From Phialophora verrucosa (lineage: Eukaryota > Ascomycota > Eurotiomycetes > Chaetothyriales > Herpotrichiellaceae), in the NCBI GenBank assembly GCA_002099365.1, contig MSED01000003.1, positions 3,162,001-3,226,000 on the forward strand: DNA of 64,000 bases, written 5' to 3'. Position 1 is the stretch's first letter. Each line of letters begins with the position of its first letter. The translations under genes and the position numbers were made by a program. Positions 1-11,420 of this stretch are shown piece after piece. The notes under the pieces are model-generated. The model made no database searches and had not been told where the DNA came from. It saw only the letters and a program-made list of their open reading frames with translations.

Positions 1-62
1 CCTCCGACATGTAGGGATACTTTCTCTCGACCTCGCGGAACAGCATTGACCATGGACAACAG

Positions 63-510
63 TCTGCCCGTATTGCTGCAACTGCTTGACGATCGCAAGA
101 GCGCCGGGAAATGACCAACACCCACAGGGCAGGAATGCCTTTACCTGCAGAACATGCCCCTACCAGTTCATTCTTGACCAGCCATACTACGAGCGGACAC
201 ACATGAAGCAGAAACAAAAGGATGACATTCTGGGCGAAGAGCAATCCGACCTGCCGGTCAACGAAGGTATGCTCTCGGCCGGAATAGTGATAGGTAAAGG
301 TGATACTAATGTCCTCTTCACAAGTTCCTGGAGGCTGCCCGAACGAGACTTGCGACTCCAAGAAAGCCTACTTCTACCAGTTACAGACCCGAAGCGCCGA
401 CGAACCACCCACGTCTTTCTTCAAGGTACATACGAGAGGTTATCAAGTCTAGTTTAACCACTGATCATTTGCAGTGCATTGAATGCGGGAAGCAATGGAG
501 AGAATATTGA
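63..510 (+). CDS. RPC11: RNA polymerase III subunit RPC10/Rpc11 (5' partial)
   Basis: Small TFIIS-like subunit of RNA polymerase III, needed for RNA cleavage and for termination and reinitiation in the nucleus. Three exons are seen: 63-266, 325-474 minus the intron 426-474 (that is 325-425), and 475-510. The first exon has a zinc ribbon (VCPYC, then FTCRTCPYQF). Exons 2 and 3 hold the second ribbon, with CPNETC, the hallmark acidic hairpin QLQTRSADEP and the final CIECGKQWREY. The acidic RSADE loop is the catalytic part of the family. The start codon is not in the window: codon phase at 63 requires one base from an upstream exon, and an acceptor-like caacag precedes it. The family is about 110 residues long, so only a few N-terminal residues are missing. 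Confidence 0.85.
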
Positions 511-1775
511 TCAAGAGGCATCCGCATATGAACCTACAATTACCCGCCAACCATGCAACCCTTGCCGTCTCCCACGAAATTCCATGATGAGTCCACGATT
601 GCCTGGATAAGACCTGCTGGGGAACAGGCGGAATGGAGGCGAGTTTTAAGCAGATCGGTCTTCAAGAGGGCGCCGGGAGAAGGCTCCTGGATCCGCCAAG
701 TATAGCGTCGCGAGGCAGGGGACTGGCGCGGGGCCAGCCATCGATGATTTGAGGGCGAGTCTGGCGCAGTCGACCCCGAAGAGTGCTGCGATGCCGGCTC
801 AACTCTGACTCACGTTGTGCGGTGAGGGCGAAAGCAGGACGAGTCTACACAGCCTTCCTGATCCAAACGCTAATCGAAGACTCACCCGTCCTACCCACCG
901 GAAACCAGGCAGCATGTTAGGGCTTAAAGGACAAGAGAAGGCTGGCGAGCAGTATCATGACTCAGAGTCCCCGGATTGCCTAGTTCTACGAACGGATTAT
1001 CGCCAGCATGGTTGGTTAATCTCTGGCTCGAGTCAGATGGAGCTAATAGCCCTTAACTCCGATAGTAGAGCTCACGGGGCTAGATAGAAGAGCCGGAACA
1101 GAATAGAAGCGAAGACTGATGTTAAAATCTTTTCATTTGATCGATATTGTCGAGACTTCGCCGCGGGCGGCGAACCCATCTAGAATTGTTGCTGTGGGTA
1201 CACAAACAAATTGCCACTATGATATAGCAGTGTTGGAGGGAATTTTGAGCCTGCTCCAGATCATCTAGTGTTCCAATTGGCTGTAAGAATAGATGTGAAC
1301 TTCGATATGCAGGATCTAGCACATGCCGAAGCTTTCTCCCGTCTTTCGCCAATCATTCAGGCGCGAACCAGTGGGCTGACGGGAGAATGGCCATCATCAA
1401 GAGGTTGAGTTGAGCGCCGTAGTGGGGCTTGGGCCGCAAAATACTCTGTGCCTGGAATAAACTGAGACTGAGTGAGAGCGCAGTGAAGTGACGGTTGCGC
1501 GCGGCCTCTTGACTCACAGCCACTTGGACGCAAATTTTGCCAAGACGAGTCCCTCCGCAGGCATACAAAATCTTCCGCACACTCTCTCTCTCACAATCTC
1601 TTCCTCCGTCGCTCAGTGAGTTATCAACCCACCCCCTGCACTTGTCGTCGATAACTTCTAACATCCATCAGCACCTCTACGCAAGCCGTGGTATCTGAGC
1701 ATTTCCTCTGAATTCTTCTAGTACCTGCCACAGAACTACAAGACTTCAAACCAAACCTTCAACACAACCGCCACC
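511..1775. other. Intergenic region with TEF1 promoter
   Basis: No convincing gene. Short open frames (for example 815-1087) lack family motifs and splice support. The last 350 bases before TEF1 are rich in C and T on the coding strand (CT-rich runs around 1575-1620), as is common just upstream of highly expressed fungal genes, so this part is probably the TEF1 core promoter and 5' leader. Confidence 0.5.
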
Positions 1776-3516
1776 ATGGGGTAAGAGATCATCTCAAACT
1801 GCCTGCGCGCGAGTTCGCTGTTCGAAATGAGCGCCAGTCTGATATCAATGGACATCACTGACATGTTTCTCATCATTACAGTAAAGAAAAGACTCATATC
1901 AACGTCGTCGTCATCGGACACGTCGACTCCGGCAAGTCCACCACCACTGGTAAGAAGGATTTGGAAAAATGAAAGGCACAAAAAACACTCACATGCAATC
2001 AGGTCACTTGATCTACAAGTGCGGTGGTATCGACTCTCGTACCATCGAGAAGTTCGAGAAGGTTGGTCACCCTTTGCTGCGTTCATCCCTCCCATTTGAC
2101 CCAACACTGGCCTCTATCACCAATCTACCAAAAATTTTGGTGGGGGAGGGGTATCAGTCCCCTCACGTGATGTCACATTTTTCCGAGCCTTAACTAACAC
2201 CTCCGATAGGAAGCCGCTCAACTCGGAAAGGGCTCCTTCAAGTATGCTTGGGTTTTGGACAAGCTGAAGGCCGAACGTGAGCGTGGTATCACCATCGATA
2301 TCGCGCTCTGGAAGTTCGAGACTCCCAAATACTTCGTCACTGTCATTGATGCCCCTGGCCATCGTGACTTCATCAAGAACATGATCACTGGTACCTCCCA
2401 GGCTGATTGCGCCATTCTCATCATTGCCGCTGGTACTGGTGAGTTCGAAGCCGGTATCTCCAAGGATGGCCAGACCCGTGAGCACGCTCTCCTCGCCTAC
2501 ACCCTGGGTGTGAAGCAGCTTATCGTCGCCATTAACAAGATGGACACTGCCAAATGGGCCGAGGATCGGTTCAACGAAATTATCAAGGAGACTTCCAACT
2601 TCATCAAGAAGGTCGGCTACAACCCCAAGTCCGTCCCGTTCGTGCCCATCTCTGGCTTCAACGGTGACAACATGATCGACGTCTCCACCAACGCCCCCTG
2701 GTACAAGGGATGGGAGAAGGAGACCAAGGCTGGCAAGGCCACTGGCAAGACCCTCCTTGAGGCCATCGACGCGATCGACCCTCCTACTCGTCCCACCGAC
2801 AAGCCCCTCCGTCTCCCTCTCCAGGATGTCTACAAGATCTCTGGTATCGGCACGGTGCCCGTCGGTCGTGTTGAGACTGGTACCATCAAGGCCGGTATGG
2901 TTGTCACCTTTGCTCCCGCCAACGTCACCACTGAAGTCAAGTCCGTCGAAATGCACCACGAACAGCTCGCCGAGGGTGTTCCAGGTGACAATGTCGGCTT
3001 CAACGTCAAGAACGTCTCCGTCAAGGAGGTTCGTCGTGGAAACGTTGCCGGTGACTCCAAGAACGACCCCCCCAAGGGCGCCGACTCTTTCAACGCTCAG
3101 GTCATCGTCCTCAACCACCCTGGTCAGGTCGGAGCTGGTTACGCCCCGGTCTTGGATTGCCACACTGCCCACATTGCTTGCAAGTTCTCTGAGCTCCTCG
3201 AGAAGATCGATCGTCGTACCGGCAAGTCCATGGAAAACAACCCCAAGTTCATCAAGTCTGGTGATGCTGCCATCGTGAAGATGGTTCCCAGCAAGCCTAT
3301 GTGCGTTGAGGCCTTCACCGACTATCCTCCTCTTGGTCGTTTCGCCGTCCGCGACATGCGTCAGACCGTCGCCGTCGGTGTCATCAAGAGCGTTGCCAAG
3401 TCCGACAAGGCTGGTGGCAAGGTCACCAAGGTAAGCCACGCTCCATCCTCCCACTACACCTGTCCAGAAGCTGATTTATTTCCATCTAGGCTGCTGTCAA
3501 GGCTGGCAAGAAATAG
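1776..3516 (+). CDS. TEF1: Translation elongation factor 1-alpha
   Basis: GTPase that delivers aminoacyl-tRNA to the ribosome in the cytosol. Five exons: 1776-1780, 1882-1949, 2003-2061, 2210-3430 and 3490-3516, giving 459 residues. The first exon encodes only ATG-GG, a layout seen in many ascomycete TEF1 genes. Motifs visible: P-loop GHVDSGKSTTTG in exon 2, the KCGGIDSRTIEKFEKE stretch, DAPGHRDFIKNM, and NKMD for guanine specificity, with the family end KAGKK. The third intron (2062-2209) starts gttggt and is the variable intron used in fungal TEF1 barcoding. Start context is ccaccATGG, close to the optimum. Identity is certain. Confidence 0.98.
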
Positions 3517-4198
3517 ATTCTTACGCAAGGATTCGTTCAATCCATCTCAGTGGTATTGTTTCGTGTGGCGAAGGTTGTGGAAAATTCTCTTTCAGCACCC
3601 CTGACATTGGAGTTTTCATGGTTTCGCCATTATTCTTGCTGTCCAGCATCGACTCTTCCTGTGTCAACGATTCACCTTCACACCGATCACCAACATGTAC
3701 TTGCTACGACCCGGGGTACTGGAACACCAAAATGTTGCGCAGTGATCTCACTTCTCGGCAGAGAATTGTGCTGTGCCATGACAAGTCATAGAAGATTTCG
3801 TGTCCATCATGGGCTATGCAGATAGCTCTCAACCAAAGGACATGAATGCCGCAGTCTTCTTGCTCCATCTCGGTGCTCCTTCATTTGCGTCTTTGATCTG
3901 ATCCGCGTCGCTACAAGGTGCTTGTGTGCATTACTATTTCATTCTTCACTTGGTCTACCTGCATCTTTGATCGTTTGACACCGAGCGTTTGACGAGATCC
4001 GTTCATCTCGAGTCCGACCTTCTCCTGTTCGGTTCACCACCTTGTCGTCTAGAGTCCGTCTACGTCAATGCGCTGTAATTTCTTCTACAACCGTCTCTAC
4101 TACGCGCACCTTCTACTCACAGATACGCAACCTACCTAACAAGCCTTAATGCAAGCCTTCCATCTGCTGCGCTCGGTGTGTTCACCACTGCGCATCAG
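3517..4198. other. TEF1 3' region / convergent intergenic
   Basis: Space between the convergent ends of TEF1 and the dehydrogenase on the other strand. It is pyrimidine-rich in places and holds no open frame with recognisable features. It presumably carries both 3' untranslated regions. Confidence 0.5.
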
Positions 4199-5353
4199 TC
4201 AGCCCACGTTACTTCTTAAGAATCCAACATTGGGCGTTTGAACAGAGAGGATACTCACACTTGTGTAGCCCCCGTCGACGATCTATATCCTTGGTCATCA
4301 GTGCCACCACCCCAACAATTGAGCATCATTTCAGGTCAACTCACCACATCAGACCCGTTTAGATACGAACTTGCCGGACCTTTCGACCATGAGAATCGCA
4401 CAACCGCAGCTACTACTGCATCAAGCTGACGGGGTTTCCGGGAAACTTACTGGCCATCCAGACAATTGTCCCTCGCAACTCATGCGGCTCCGCCATCCTT
4501 CCCATGGGAATATCCCTTTCCCAACTCCCCACCAGCTCTTTACCTTCGTTTTCCAGCAGTCCCTTGATAAGATCTGTCTTCATGTACCCTGGACTCAAGC
4601 TGTTAACCCTGATGCCTCTTGGTCCCCACTCGGTTGCGAGTGACTTGGCCAGCATCTGCACAGCGCCCTTTGAGGTGTTGTACGCGGCTTGCTTCTGGGG
4701 CCGTACGCAGATTGTGGCAGACATAGAGGCGATCAGGATTATGGATCCTTGGATGTTGTGCTGGAGCATGTGTTTGCCGGCTTCGCGGGCGAAGAGCCAC
4801 GAACCACTAGACCAAGCGACCCTAGTCAGTGTTTCTCTTCCCTCTTCAACGGTCATGAAATGCCTTGCTCAATGTTGATGTCCATCATCTTCCGCCACCT
4901 AGCATATTCATAGTTCTCCGCCTCAACGTTGTCCACAATGCCGGCAGCAGTGACAAGCACATCCACCTTACCGAAGTCATCGACGACCTTGGCCCATGTG
5001 GACTTCACATTGGATTCGATCGTGGCGTTGCACTCGTAGGCTCGCAACTCGGGAACGGAGTCGTTGGGGTATGTTTCTCGTACTTGTGATGCTATCGAGG
5101 CGATTGAGTCCTCGCAGTCTTTCTGGCTTAGGTCGATGCATGCGCCGCGAGCGCCGGAGAGGGCAAATGCTGTGAGAAATTCTTTCCCTAAGCCGCGTGC
5201 TGAGCCGGTGACAACGCAGGTTTTGTTTTCGAGCGAGAACGATGGGAGGGTTTTGACCGTGCGACGAGGGGTAAGATGCGAGCTGGGTGGAAGGGCCCAG
5301 TGTCGGATACCTCGAGAGCACACGGGCCGGAAGGGAGATGAACGCAGCAACAT
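4199..5353 (-). CDS. Short-chain dehydrogenase/reductase, probably mitochondrial
   Basis: NAD(P)-dependent oxidoreductase of the classical SDR family; the substrate cannot be told. Four exons on the minus strand: 5353-4869, 4806-4451, 4379-4345 and 4282-4199, about 319 residues. Motifs: cofactor loop TGSARGLG (near residue 50), AAGIVDN, catalytic YNTSK (Tyr204, Lys208), and a C-terminal ASSYLNGSDV then IVDGGYTS typical of the sugar-alcohol-like SDRs. The first 40 residues are rich in Arg and Ser with few acids, like a mitochondrial presequence. The first intron (4868-4807) begins with GC, not GT; with it the protein reads DINIDGSWLFAR, exactly as expected for the family. The very C-terminus after IVDGGYTS is less certain, since another donor follows directly. 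Confidence 0.8.
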
Positions 5354-6055
5354 GGTGAAGAAGAGCGGCTCTCACCACAGACTGCTGCTGTGCAAGGCTT
5401 TTAGATGCCTCGAAGACTTACAAGGTCCTCTTTATCTATTGCTTTAGCGGCTCAGGGAGGGTGAAGATGCCTAGCTCATATGCGGGCATTGACAATGCTG
5501 CGGGGAGACGCGCTGCTGTGTCACACACGTTACAATATATCCGGGCCATCTCCCACCGACGAAAGTGCGCAGCCAAGGACGCCTCAAAGCTCTGCGCCAG
5601 CCCGCAGTACTGTAGCTGAACGTACCCGTACAGGTACGTATAAAGAGAAAGGAACATGGTGACATGGCATCACATTGCGGGGAACTGGTGCCGAGGGCGA
5701 AGGCGCGCAGCTGAAACAGCCGCCCAGAATGGAAGCAGCCGTTGACCTCACGGCCCTTATTCGATCGCCTAGGGACCCTCCCTAGCCCCCTGAGATTCGT
5801 TGAATTAGCCCTAGCGCAGATGCGACAGGTAAGTTTGGGGGCCGTTTGACCTTCCTAGCCAATTGTGCGCCTTCAGCTGAATGGCTGGTACGCGTGCCAG
5901 CAGGAGAAGCAATCCAAATTGAAGGAGCCGCATGACTTCGCTGGCGGGCCTCTTATTCAGCGGTCGCCCTCTTCTCGTGCGTTCAGCCAGAGCCAGGCCG
6001 GTATAATTGTAGTCAGGTAGGCGCTGCCGCTGTTTCTGTCCAACCTCCCATAAAA
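5354..6055. other. Divergent intergenic region
   Basis: About 700 bases between the divergent starts of the dehydrogenase and the annexin gene. No gene, repeat or RNA was recognised. It must hold both promoters. Confidence 0.5.
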
Positions 6056-8605
6056 ATGTCGTCGATGCTAGATGTGAGGGACAGTCGCCGGTCCAGATCA
6101 AAGTCTCCCAGCGGCCGCGACAGGGATCGATCGCGGTCACGTTCACGCGACACTCGAAGCCAGGACGTGGCTGACCGGGACGAATATAGCAGCAGGCGGT
6201 CGAGTAAGATCTACTCCAAAGAAGAGCCAGGGTCGGAAGACGAGCGCAGATACAAAGAAAGGAGATCAAGCAAGAAATACTATGACGAGGACGAAGATGA
6301 TGATACCCGCAGAAGAAAGAGCAGTTCGAGAAAGTACGCAGAGGACAGCGAGGAGGAGGAATACCGCTCGTATAGGTCAAGCAAGGACTCTCGCCCGAGA
6401 GACATCCCTGCTTCCGACGACGACAGAGGATACAGTCGCTCCAAGAAGAAGTCAGACAGCGACTCGGATCGACGCAGGGATGCGCGGGAGAGGTCGAGCA
6501 GGAAGAAATATGACGACTCAGAAGACGAGGCTTCAGACTCTCGTCGCAGATACAGGGACAGCAATGGGGACTCCAATGGAACATACGGCCAACCCCCAGG
6601 CTCCTACCAAGAGATTCGACCTGGAGCAGCTCGTCATAGCAGTTATGTATCCACAGACCCGCGGTACGCTGCTCCGGGGGCATTCCCGGGCGACGCACCC
6701 CCTCCCGCACAACGCATGCTCTCGTACAGTGCGTCGAGCGCTTCACAGTATGCCAACGTCGAACAGTTCAAGTACGCAGACCCAAGTCAAATAACTTCGA
6801 AAAAACCAGAGTATGAACGAGCACGGCCGTCAGAGTATGAGCGTACCCGACCATCAGAGTACGAACGGTCGCGACCGAAGGATCACAAAGACAGTGACAG
6901 CGACCGCAGAAGGAGTAAATACGAGAACCGTGAACCCAAAGGAAGCCAGGCCGATGATGGTAGATATGAAACTCGAGAACCCAAGAGCAAAAAGTACTAC
7001 GATGATGACGACGACGACGACGACAAGTACGACCGACGGAGCAAGAAGCACTCCAACGACAAGTACGGTTCTTTGACTGACGACGTGTCAAAGAGAATGG
7101 CCGGCCTGGCGGTAGGATCAGCAGCGCTGGGCGCTGCAACTCTAGGCGTCGCCCGACACAATTCCAACGATGGCGGCAAACCAGCGGCCTCGCCGTTATT
7201 GGAGCCATATAGAGGGACATACCAGTCCATTTCCCCGATGCCTTCGGCCTTGGTGCTGGCAAACCATAGGGACGACTCTGATCTGTCCGACCTGGATCTA
7301 GCACTAGACGCTGACTCGGACGATCCAGACGCTGATCTGAAACGCAGGATTCGCAAGCTTGAAAAAGAGAAAGAGAAATACAGCAGGGGACAAAAAGCCA
7401 CTGGCGAGATGACTGAAGAAGTTCGCCCACGCCATCTGCCTACGATCGACACCAATCTGAAGATGGAAGTGCGCGAGCCAGGAAGTAGCCATCGTGACCG
7501 CTCACCTTCTGCGAGCATACTATCGCCTGGAGGAGGCAGCGGCAAGAGAAAGTCTGTGTCTTTCTACGACCCGACAGAAGACGCCAAACGTATCGCTGCT
7601 GCCCTGTCCGGCACTCGTTCTCCTCCCGATCCCAGACCATTGGTACAAATCCTACCCCGTCTTACGACAGATGATCTCATTGCCTTGAAAGCCGAGTACA
7701 AGAACCATGCCAAAGTGAGTGGCCAGGGCATCAATATGGCGAAGCACATCAAGATGCGTATCCCCGGCAACTTGGGCAAAGCTTGTTACGCGACCGCGCT
7801 AGGACGGTGGGAGAGCGAGGCATACTGGGCGAACTCATGGTACCAGGGAGGTGCATCCAGACGAGAGCTCCTGATTGAGAGTCTCATGGGGCGCTCGAAC
7901 AGTGATATTCGTGAGATCAAGAATTGTTTCAAGGACAAGAAGTACAATGATGATTTGGAGAAATGCATCAAGACGTGAGTTGCCGGCCCTGTGATCGTTA
8001 AACAGCTACTAAACTCATGTCGCAGGGAACTCAGGGCCGACAAATTCCGCAGTGCCCTCCTCCTCGCCTTGGAAGAGCGCCGCATGCCCGAGTCCTCGCC
8101 CATCGATGTCAAGCTCGTGAAACAGGACGTGGTGCAGCTGGCCGAGGCGCTAGAATCCGCGGGCGGAGAGACGGCCATGATCAAGATCATCGTGGTCCGC
8201 AGCGACGCCCACCTACGAGAAGTCCTCAGATTGTTCGAGCGGACGTACGGCGTCAACTTTGCTCGGCAGATGATTTCCAAGTCGAGAAATCTGGTGGGCG
8301 AGACGTTGGCACATATCCTGAACGGGGCGTTGAATCGGCCTATGCGCGATGCGTTGCTCCTTCACCAGGCGATTAGCGAGACCGCCCCGGGGAAGGAACG
8401 AACCGAGCTGCTGATCTCTAGACTAGTCAGAATGCATTGGGAGCCCAAGCATTTGGAGAAGGTCAAGGCCGTGTATAGGGAGAAGTACAGGCAGAGGGTG
8501 GAAGATGCGATCAAGCAGGAGGTCTGGTCGGGGATGAGGACGCAGGAGGGCAGGCTTGCGGCGGACTTCTGCTTTGAATTGGCCATGAGCAGTTCGCCTT
8601 ATTGA
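6056..8605 (+). CDS. Annexin (annexin XIV-like) with long charged N-terminus
   Basis: Two exons, 6056-7974 and 8026-8605, give 832 residues. The N-terminal 450 residues are low-complexity: Arg-Ser and Asp/Glu-rich tracts, a row of near repeats of the type PSEYERTR (around 6810-6880) and an uninterrupted run of eight Asp near 7003-7026. The C-terminal third (from about residue 515) has annexin-type repeats: LTTDDLIALKAEYKNH, then ESLMGRSNSDIREIKNCF, the latter the classical annexin helix pattern. Annexins bind acidic phospholipids in a calcium-dependent way. Some calcium-ligand loops look degenerate (GRSNSD rather than GTD), so calcium binding should not be assumed. The ATG at 6056 follows an A-rich leader. 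Fungal annexins with such extended N-termini are known; the role here is inferred. Confidence 0.82.
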
Positions 8606-8903
8606 TGGGAGAGGGGAAGGACGTCAAGGTGGTACATACTAGACTTGGACCCAGTACGAGTTACGAGTAGGACTGCCCGATAGAGCGGAATTCATTACCC
8701 CGAGACCCGCCGGACATAGGACCCTCGTCCGATGCCGCAGGCAGATCTCAAATTGTATGCAGTGTAGATTATGACAAGGCGTGCCTGATACTCGTCATCG
8801 ATTTTCGCCTCAGGCAGACGGTTTTCTCCTCGCGTGCCTGTCCTCGTTCGCCCATGATGCTCACACATCCAGCGTCTTTGCACTTCTCTCAGCAACTCTC
8901 CCG

Positions 8904-10904
8904 ATGAGTGTGGGAGGACGGCGCATCTGCGCCCGCTGTCTTTTCACTCTTACTCGAAGCCCGCCACGCCCTGGTCGTGTGTTCTCCCTGTGGATTTCTC
9001 CACAGCAGCCGCTGCGGTCGTTCTCTCAATCCCACCTGCGCGCCGCCTTCGCTCCCCCCACGCCTGCATCGCTTGGAAAAGCCGTGCCGGCAAAACAATT
9101 CAAGAGGACGAGGAAATGGATACGAAGATTTGGATATCTCGTTCTCTGCGGGACCGCCGTATACGTGGTGGACAAGAATTTCTACGCCTCCAGTCTCGCA
9201 CGATGCAGTCGCACATTTACCATGGGCTTGATTGCCGCGCTGGACTACAAGATCAATTTCCGGGAAAACCCCTGGTTTGCGGATGATATCGCGGAAGTAC
9301 ATGCCAGGAATGCCACACGGTTATTCCACCTGTTGCGGACAAATGGCGGGCTCTATCTCAAGATCGGCCAGGCAATTGCAATGCAGACTGCCATCTTGCC
9401 GCCGGAGTTTCAGAAGATGTTCGCCAAGATGTTCGACGCCGCGCCGCAGAATAGCTGGGAGGATGTCCGGCAGGTGATCATCGAGGATTTCGGAGGCAGG
9501 ACACCGGAGGAGGTCTTTGGCATCTCCTTCGATGGGGATCCCGAAGCAGGCGTCATGGAGAGGAAAGCCCGGGCCAGTGCCAGTGTTGCGCAGGTACATT
9601 GGGCAAGGCTCAAGGACGGGCGTGAAGTGGCCGTCAAGATCCAGAAGAGGGAAATCGCACAGCAAGTGGGCTGGGATCTCTGGGCCTTCAAGGTCGTCAC
9701 ACGCATCTACACCTGGTGGTTCGACCTGCCGCTCTATTCTCTGGTCCCGTACATCACCGAGCGGTTGTTGCTGGAGTGCGACTTCCAGAATGAGGCCAAC
9801 AACAGCAAGAACATGGCGAAACTTGTCCAGAGCGAGCCACGGTTGCGTGACAGGGTGTACATCCCCAAGGTCTACGACGAGCTCACCACGAAGCGCGTCA
9901 TGACCGCGGAATGGGTCGAGGGCGTCCGGATGTGGGACAAAGACGCCATCAGTCGACCATGGCAAGGTGGCTGGCGGACAGGGAGCCCAGGCTGCCATGG
10001 CACACCACTTGATCCCCCTCAGACGCCCGTCACCGTGTTGCAGAAAGACGCCCGATCGTACGATGCGGAGCTGAAACCCGACAGGAATTGGTGGCGAGGC
10101 CGGGACGGCAAAGGTGGCCTGGGCCTGGACCTGAAGGAGGTCATGACAACCATGGTCGACCTCTTCTCTGCGCAGATGTTCCTCTGGGGCACCGTCCACT
10201 GCGACCCCCACCCAGGGAACATCTTCATTCGACGCCTCCCCAACGGCCATTCCGAGATCGTCCTGATCGACCACGGGCTGTACATCAAGATGTCGCCGTC
10301 CTTCCGGCACCAGTATTCCCTGTTCTGGAAATCGCTGATGACCTTCGACAACAAGACCCTCAAGGAAGTGGTCAGTGAATGGGGCATCAACAACGCCGAG
10401 ATCTTCGCCTCCGCCACGCTCATGCGCCCCTACGAAGGAGGCGACCAGTCCGTCTCGCGTCGCCTCAAGGGTATCTCCGAAAAGGAGAAGAGAAAGCGCC
10501 AGTACGAGATGCAACAGGCCATGCGCAAGGGCGTCAAGGAGATCCTCGGCGACGAAACCAAATGGCCCCGCGAACTCATCTTCATCGGCCGCAACATGCG
10601 CATCGTCCAAGGCAACAACCAGTACCTGGGCTCCCCTGTCAACCGGATCAAAATCACCGGCAACTGGGCGTCCCGCGCGCTGTCCGAGGACCAGAACCTC
10701 ACCTTTACCGAGCGATGGAGATACTTTGGCAGCCACCTGGTGTTCAAGTTTGTGCTGTGGATGACGGACGCGTATTTTTACTATGCAAAGCTGAAGCAGG
10801 CGCTAGGTCGGGGCAAAGGCATGGACGATGACATGGAGAAGATGATGAGAGGCATGGCCAAGGACTATGGGATCGAGATGAACCACTCCGTTTTCGAGGG
10901 TTGA
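8904..10904 (+). CDS. Mitochondrial UbiB/ABC1-family atypical kinase (MCP2/ADCK1-like)
   Basis: Member of the UbiB protein-kinase-like family that acts on mitochondrial lipids and coenzyme Q distribution. Single exon, 666 residues from ATG 8904; upstream in-frame codons lack an ATG. The first 60 residues (Arg-rich, hydroxylated, no acids) look like a mitochondrial presequence, followed by a membrane-span-like GYLVLCGTAVYVV. Family marks in order: GGLYLKIGQ (the KxGQ motif), ASASVAQVHWA (Ala-rich loop in place of a P-loop), VAVKIQ (Lys), ECDFQNEANN, catalytic HCDPHPGNIF and the DHGLY metal-binding motif in place of DFG. DHGLY and the long insert between lobes point to the ADCK1/MCP2 branch (yeast Cqd2) rather than COQ8. 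Confidence 0.9.
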   Translation: MSVGGRRICARCLFTLTRSPPRPGRVFSLWISPQQPLRSFSQSHLRAAFAPPTPASLGKAVPAKQFKRTRKWIRRFGYLVLCGTAVYVVDKNFYASSLARCSRTFTMGLIAALDYKINFRENPWFADDIAEVHARNATRLFHLLRTNGGLYLKIGQAIAMQTAILPPEFQKMFAKMFDAAPQNSWEDVRQVIIEDFGGRTPEEVFGISFDGDPEAGVMERKARASASVAQVHWARLKDGREVAVKIQKREIAQQVGWDLWAFKVVTRIYTWWFDLPLYSLVPYITERLLLECDFQNEANNSKNMAKLVQSEPRLRDRVYIPKVYDELTTKRVMTAEWVEGVRMWDKDAISRPWQGGWRTGSPGCHGTPLDPPQTPVTVLQKDARSYDAELKPDRNWWRGRDGKGGLGLDLKEVMTTMVDLFSAQMFLWGTVHCDPHPGNIFIRRLPNGHSEIVLIDHGLYIKMSPSFRHQYSLFWKSLMTFDNKTLKEVVSEWGINNAEIFASATLMRPYEGGDQSVSRRLKGISEKEKRKRQYEMQQAMRKGVKEILGDETKWPRELIFIGRNMRIVQGNNQYLGSPVNRIKITGNWASRALSEDQNLTFTERWRYFGSHLVFKFVLWMTDAYFYYAKLKQALGRGKGMDDDMEKMMRGMAKDYGIEMNHSVFEG

Positions 10905-11071
10905 TTTGCTGTGTGAGGTTTGGATTCTATATGCGTGTGGCATAGACATCGACTCCGGACGGCCGGTACGGAGCACCTGTACATTACATGCTCCATGCAT
11001 ACGATACTATGCAGGGCACATAGAGGATGGATGCTGGATAGCATAAGGTCCGCTCAACTTGAACCTGAAAC

Positions 11072-11223
11072 ATACAACTGTTCGCGTTCGCTACAACTGT
11101 TCACGTTCGCTACAACTGTTCACGTTCGCTACAACTGTTCACGTTCGCTACAACTGTTCACGTTCGCTACAACTGTTCACGTTCGCTACAACTGTTCACG
11201 TTCGCTACACCTGTCCATTGTTC
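11072..11223. repeat. 19-bp minisatellite, 7 copies plus a degenerate one
   Basis: The unit ctacaactgttcacgttcg repeats head to tail from about 11072 to 11204. Copies 2-7 are identical; copy 1 differs at two positions (catac start, ttcgcg) and a divergent eighth copy follows to about 11223. There are no spacers, so it is not a CRISPR array. Confidence 0.95.
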
Positions 11224-11393
11224 GCATTTCACCGTTTACTGTAACTCTGCTTCTCAAAGTCGATTCGGCCCCAGCAGGTTACATCTTTTATCGTCAGTAC
11301 GAGGTATATATGCCGCCCTCGAGAGATCATCCCTTTGCAGCGTCTCCTGCGGTATATAAGCACAGAGTAGAGAGTATGTATATACTGTATATT

Positions 11394-11420
11394 GTGTACT
11401 GTGTACTGTGTACTGTGTAC
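11394..11420. repeat. 7-bp tandem repeat (gtgtact)x3.9
   Basis: Nearly four exact copies of gtgtact in tandem, flanked by AT-rich sequence with several TATA-like runs. Confidence 0.9.

Noticed and set aside
815..1087. Open frame upstream of TEF1
   Set aside because: 90 codons with no motif or hydrophobic pattern; similar frames occur by chance in GC-moderate intergenic DNA.
2117..3454. 445-codon open frame antisense to TEF1
   Set aside because: It mirrors the biased codon use of TEF1 exon 4. Long antisense frames are usual over highly biased genes, and its protein has no recognisable features.
5811..6746. 311-codon minus-strand frame over the annexin 5' end
   Set aside because: Cys/Arg-rich shadow of the repetitive RS-type coding sequence; no motif and no splice logic.
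9321..10736. 471-codon open frame antisense to the UbiB-family gene
   Set aside because: The plus-strand frame carries all kinase-like motifs; the antisense frame has none and has no fungal start context.
11072..11223. CRISPR-like repeat array
   Set aside because: The 19-base units are directly adjacent with no spacers, in a eukaryotic genome; it is a minisatellite.
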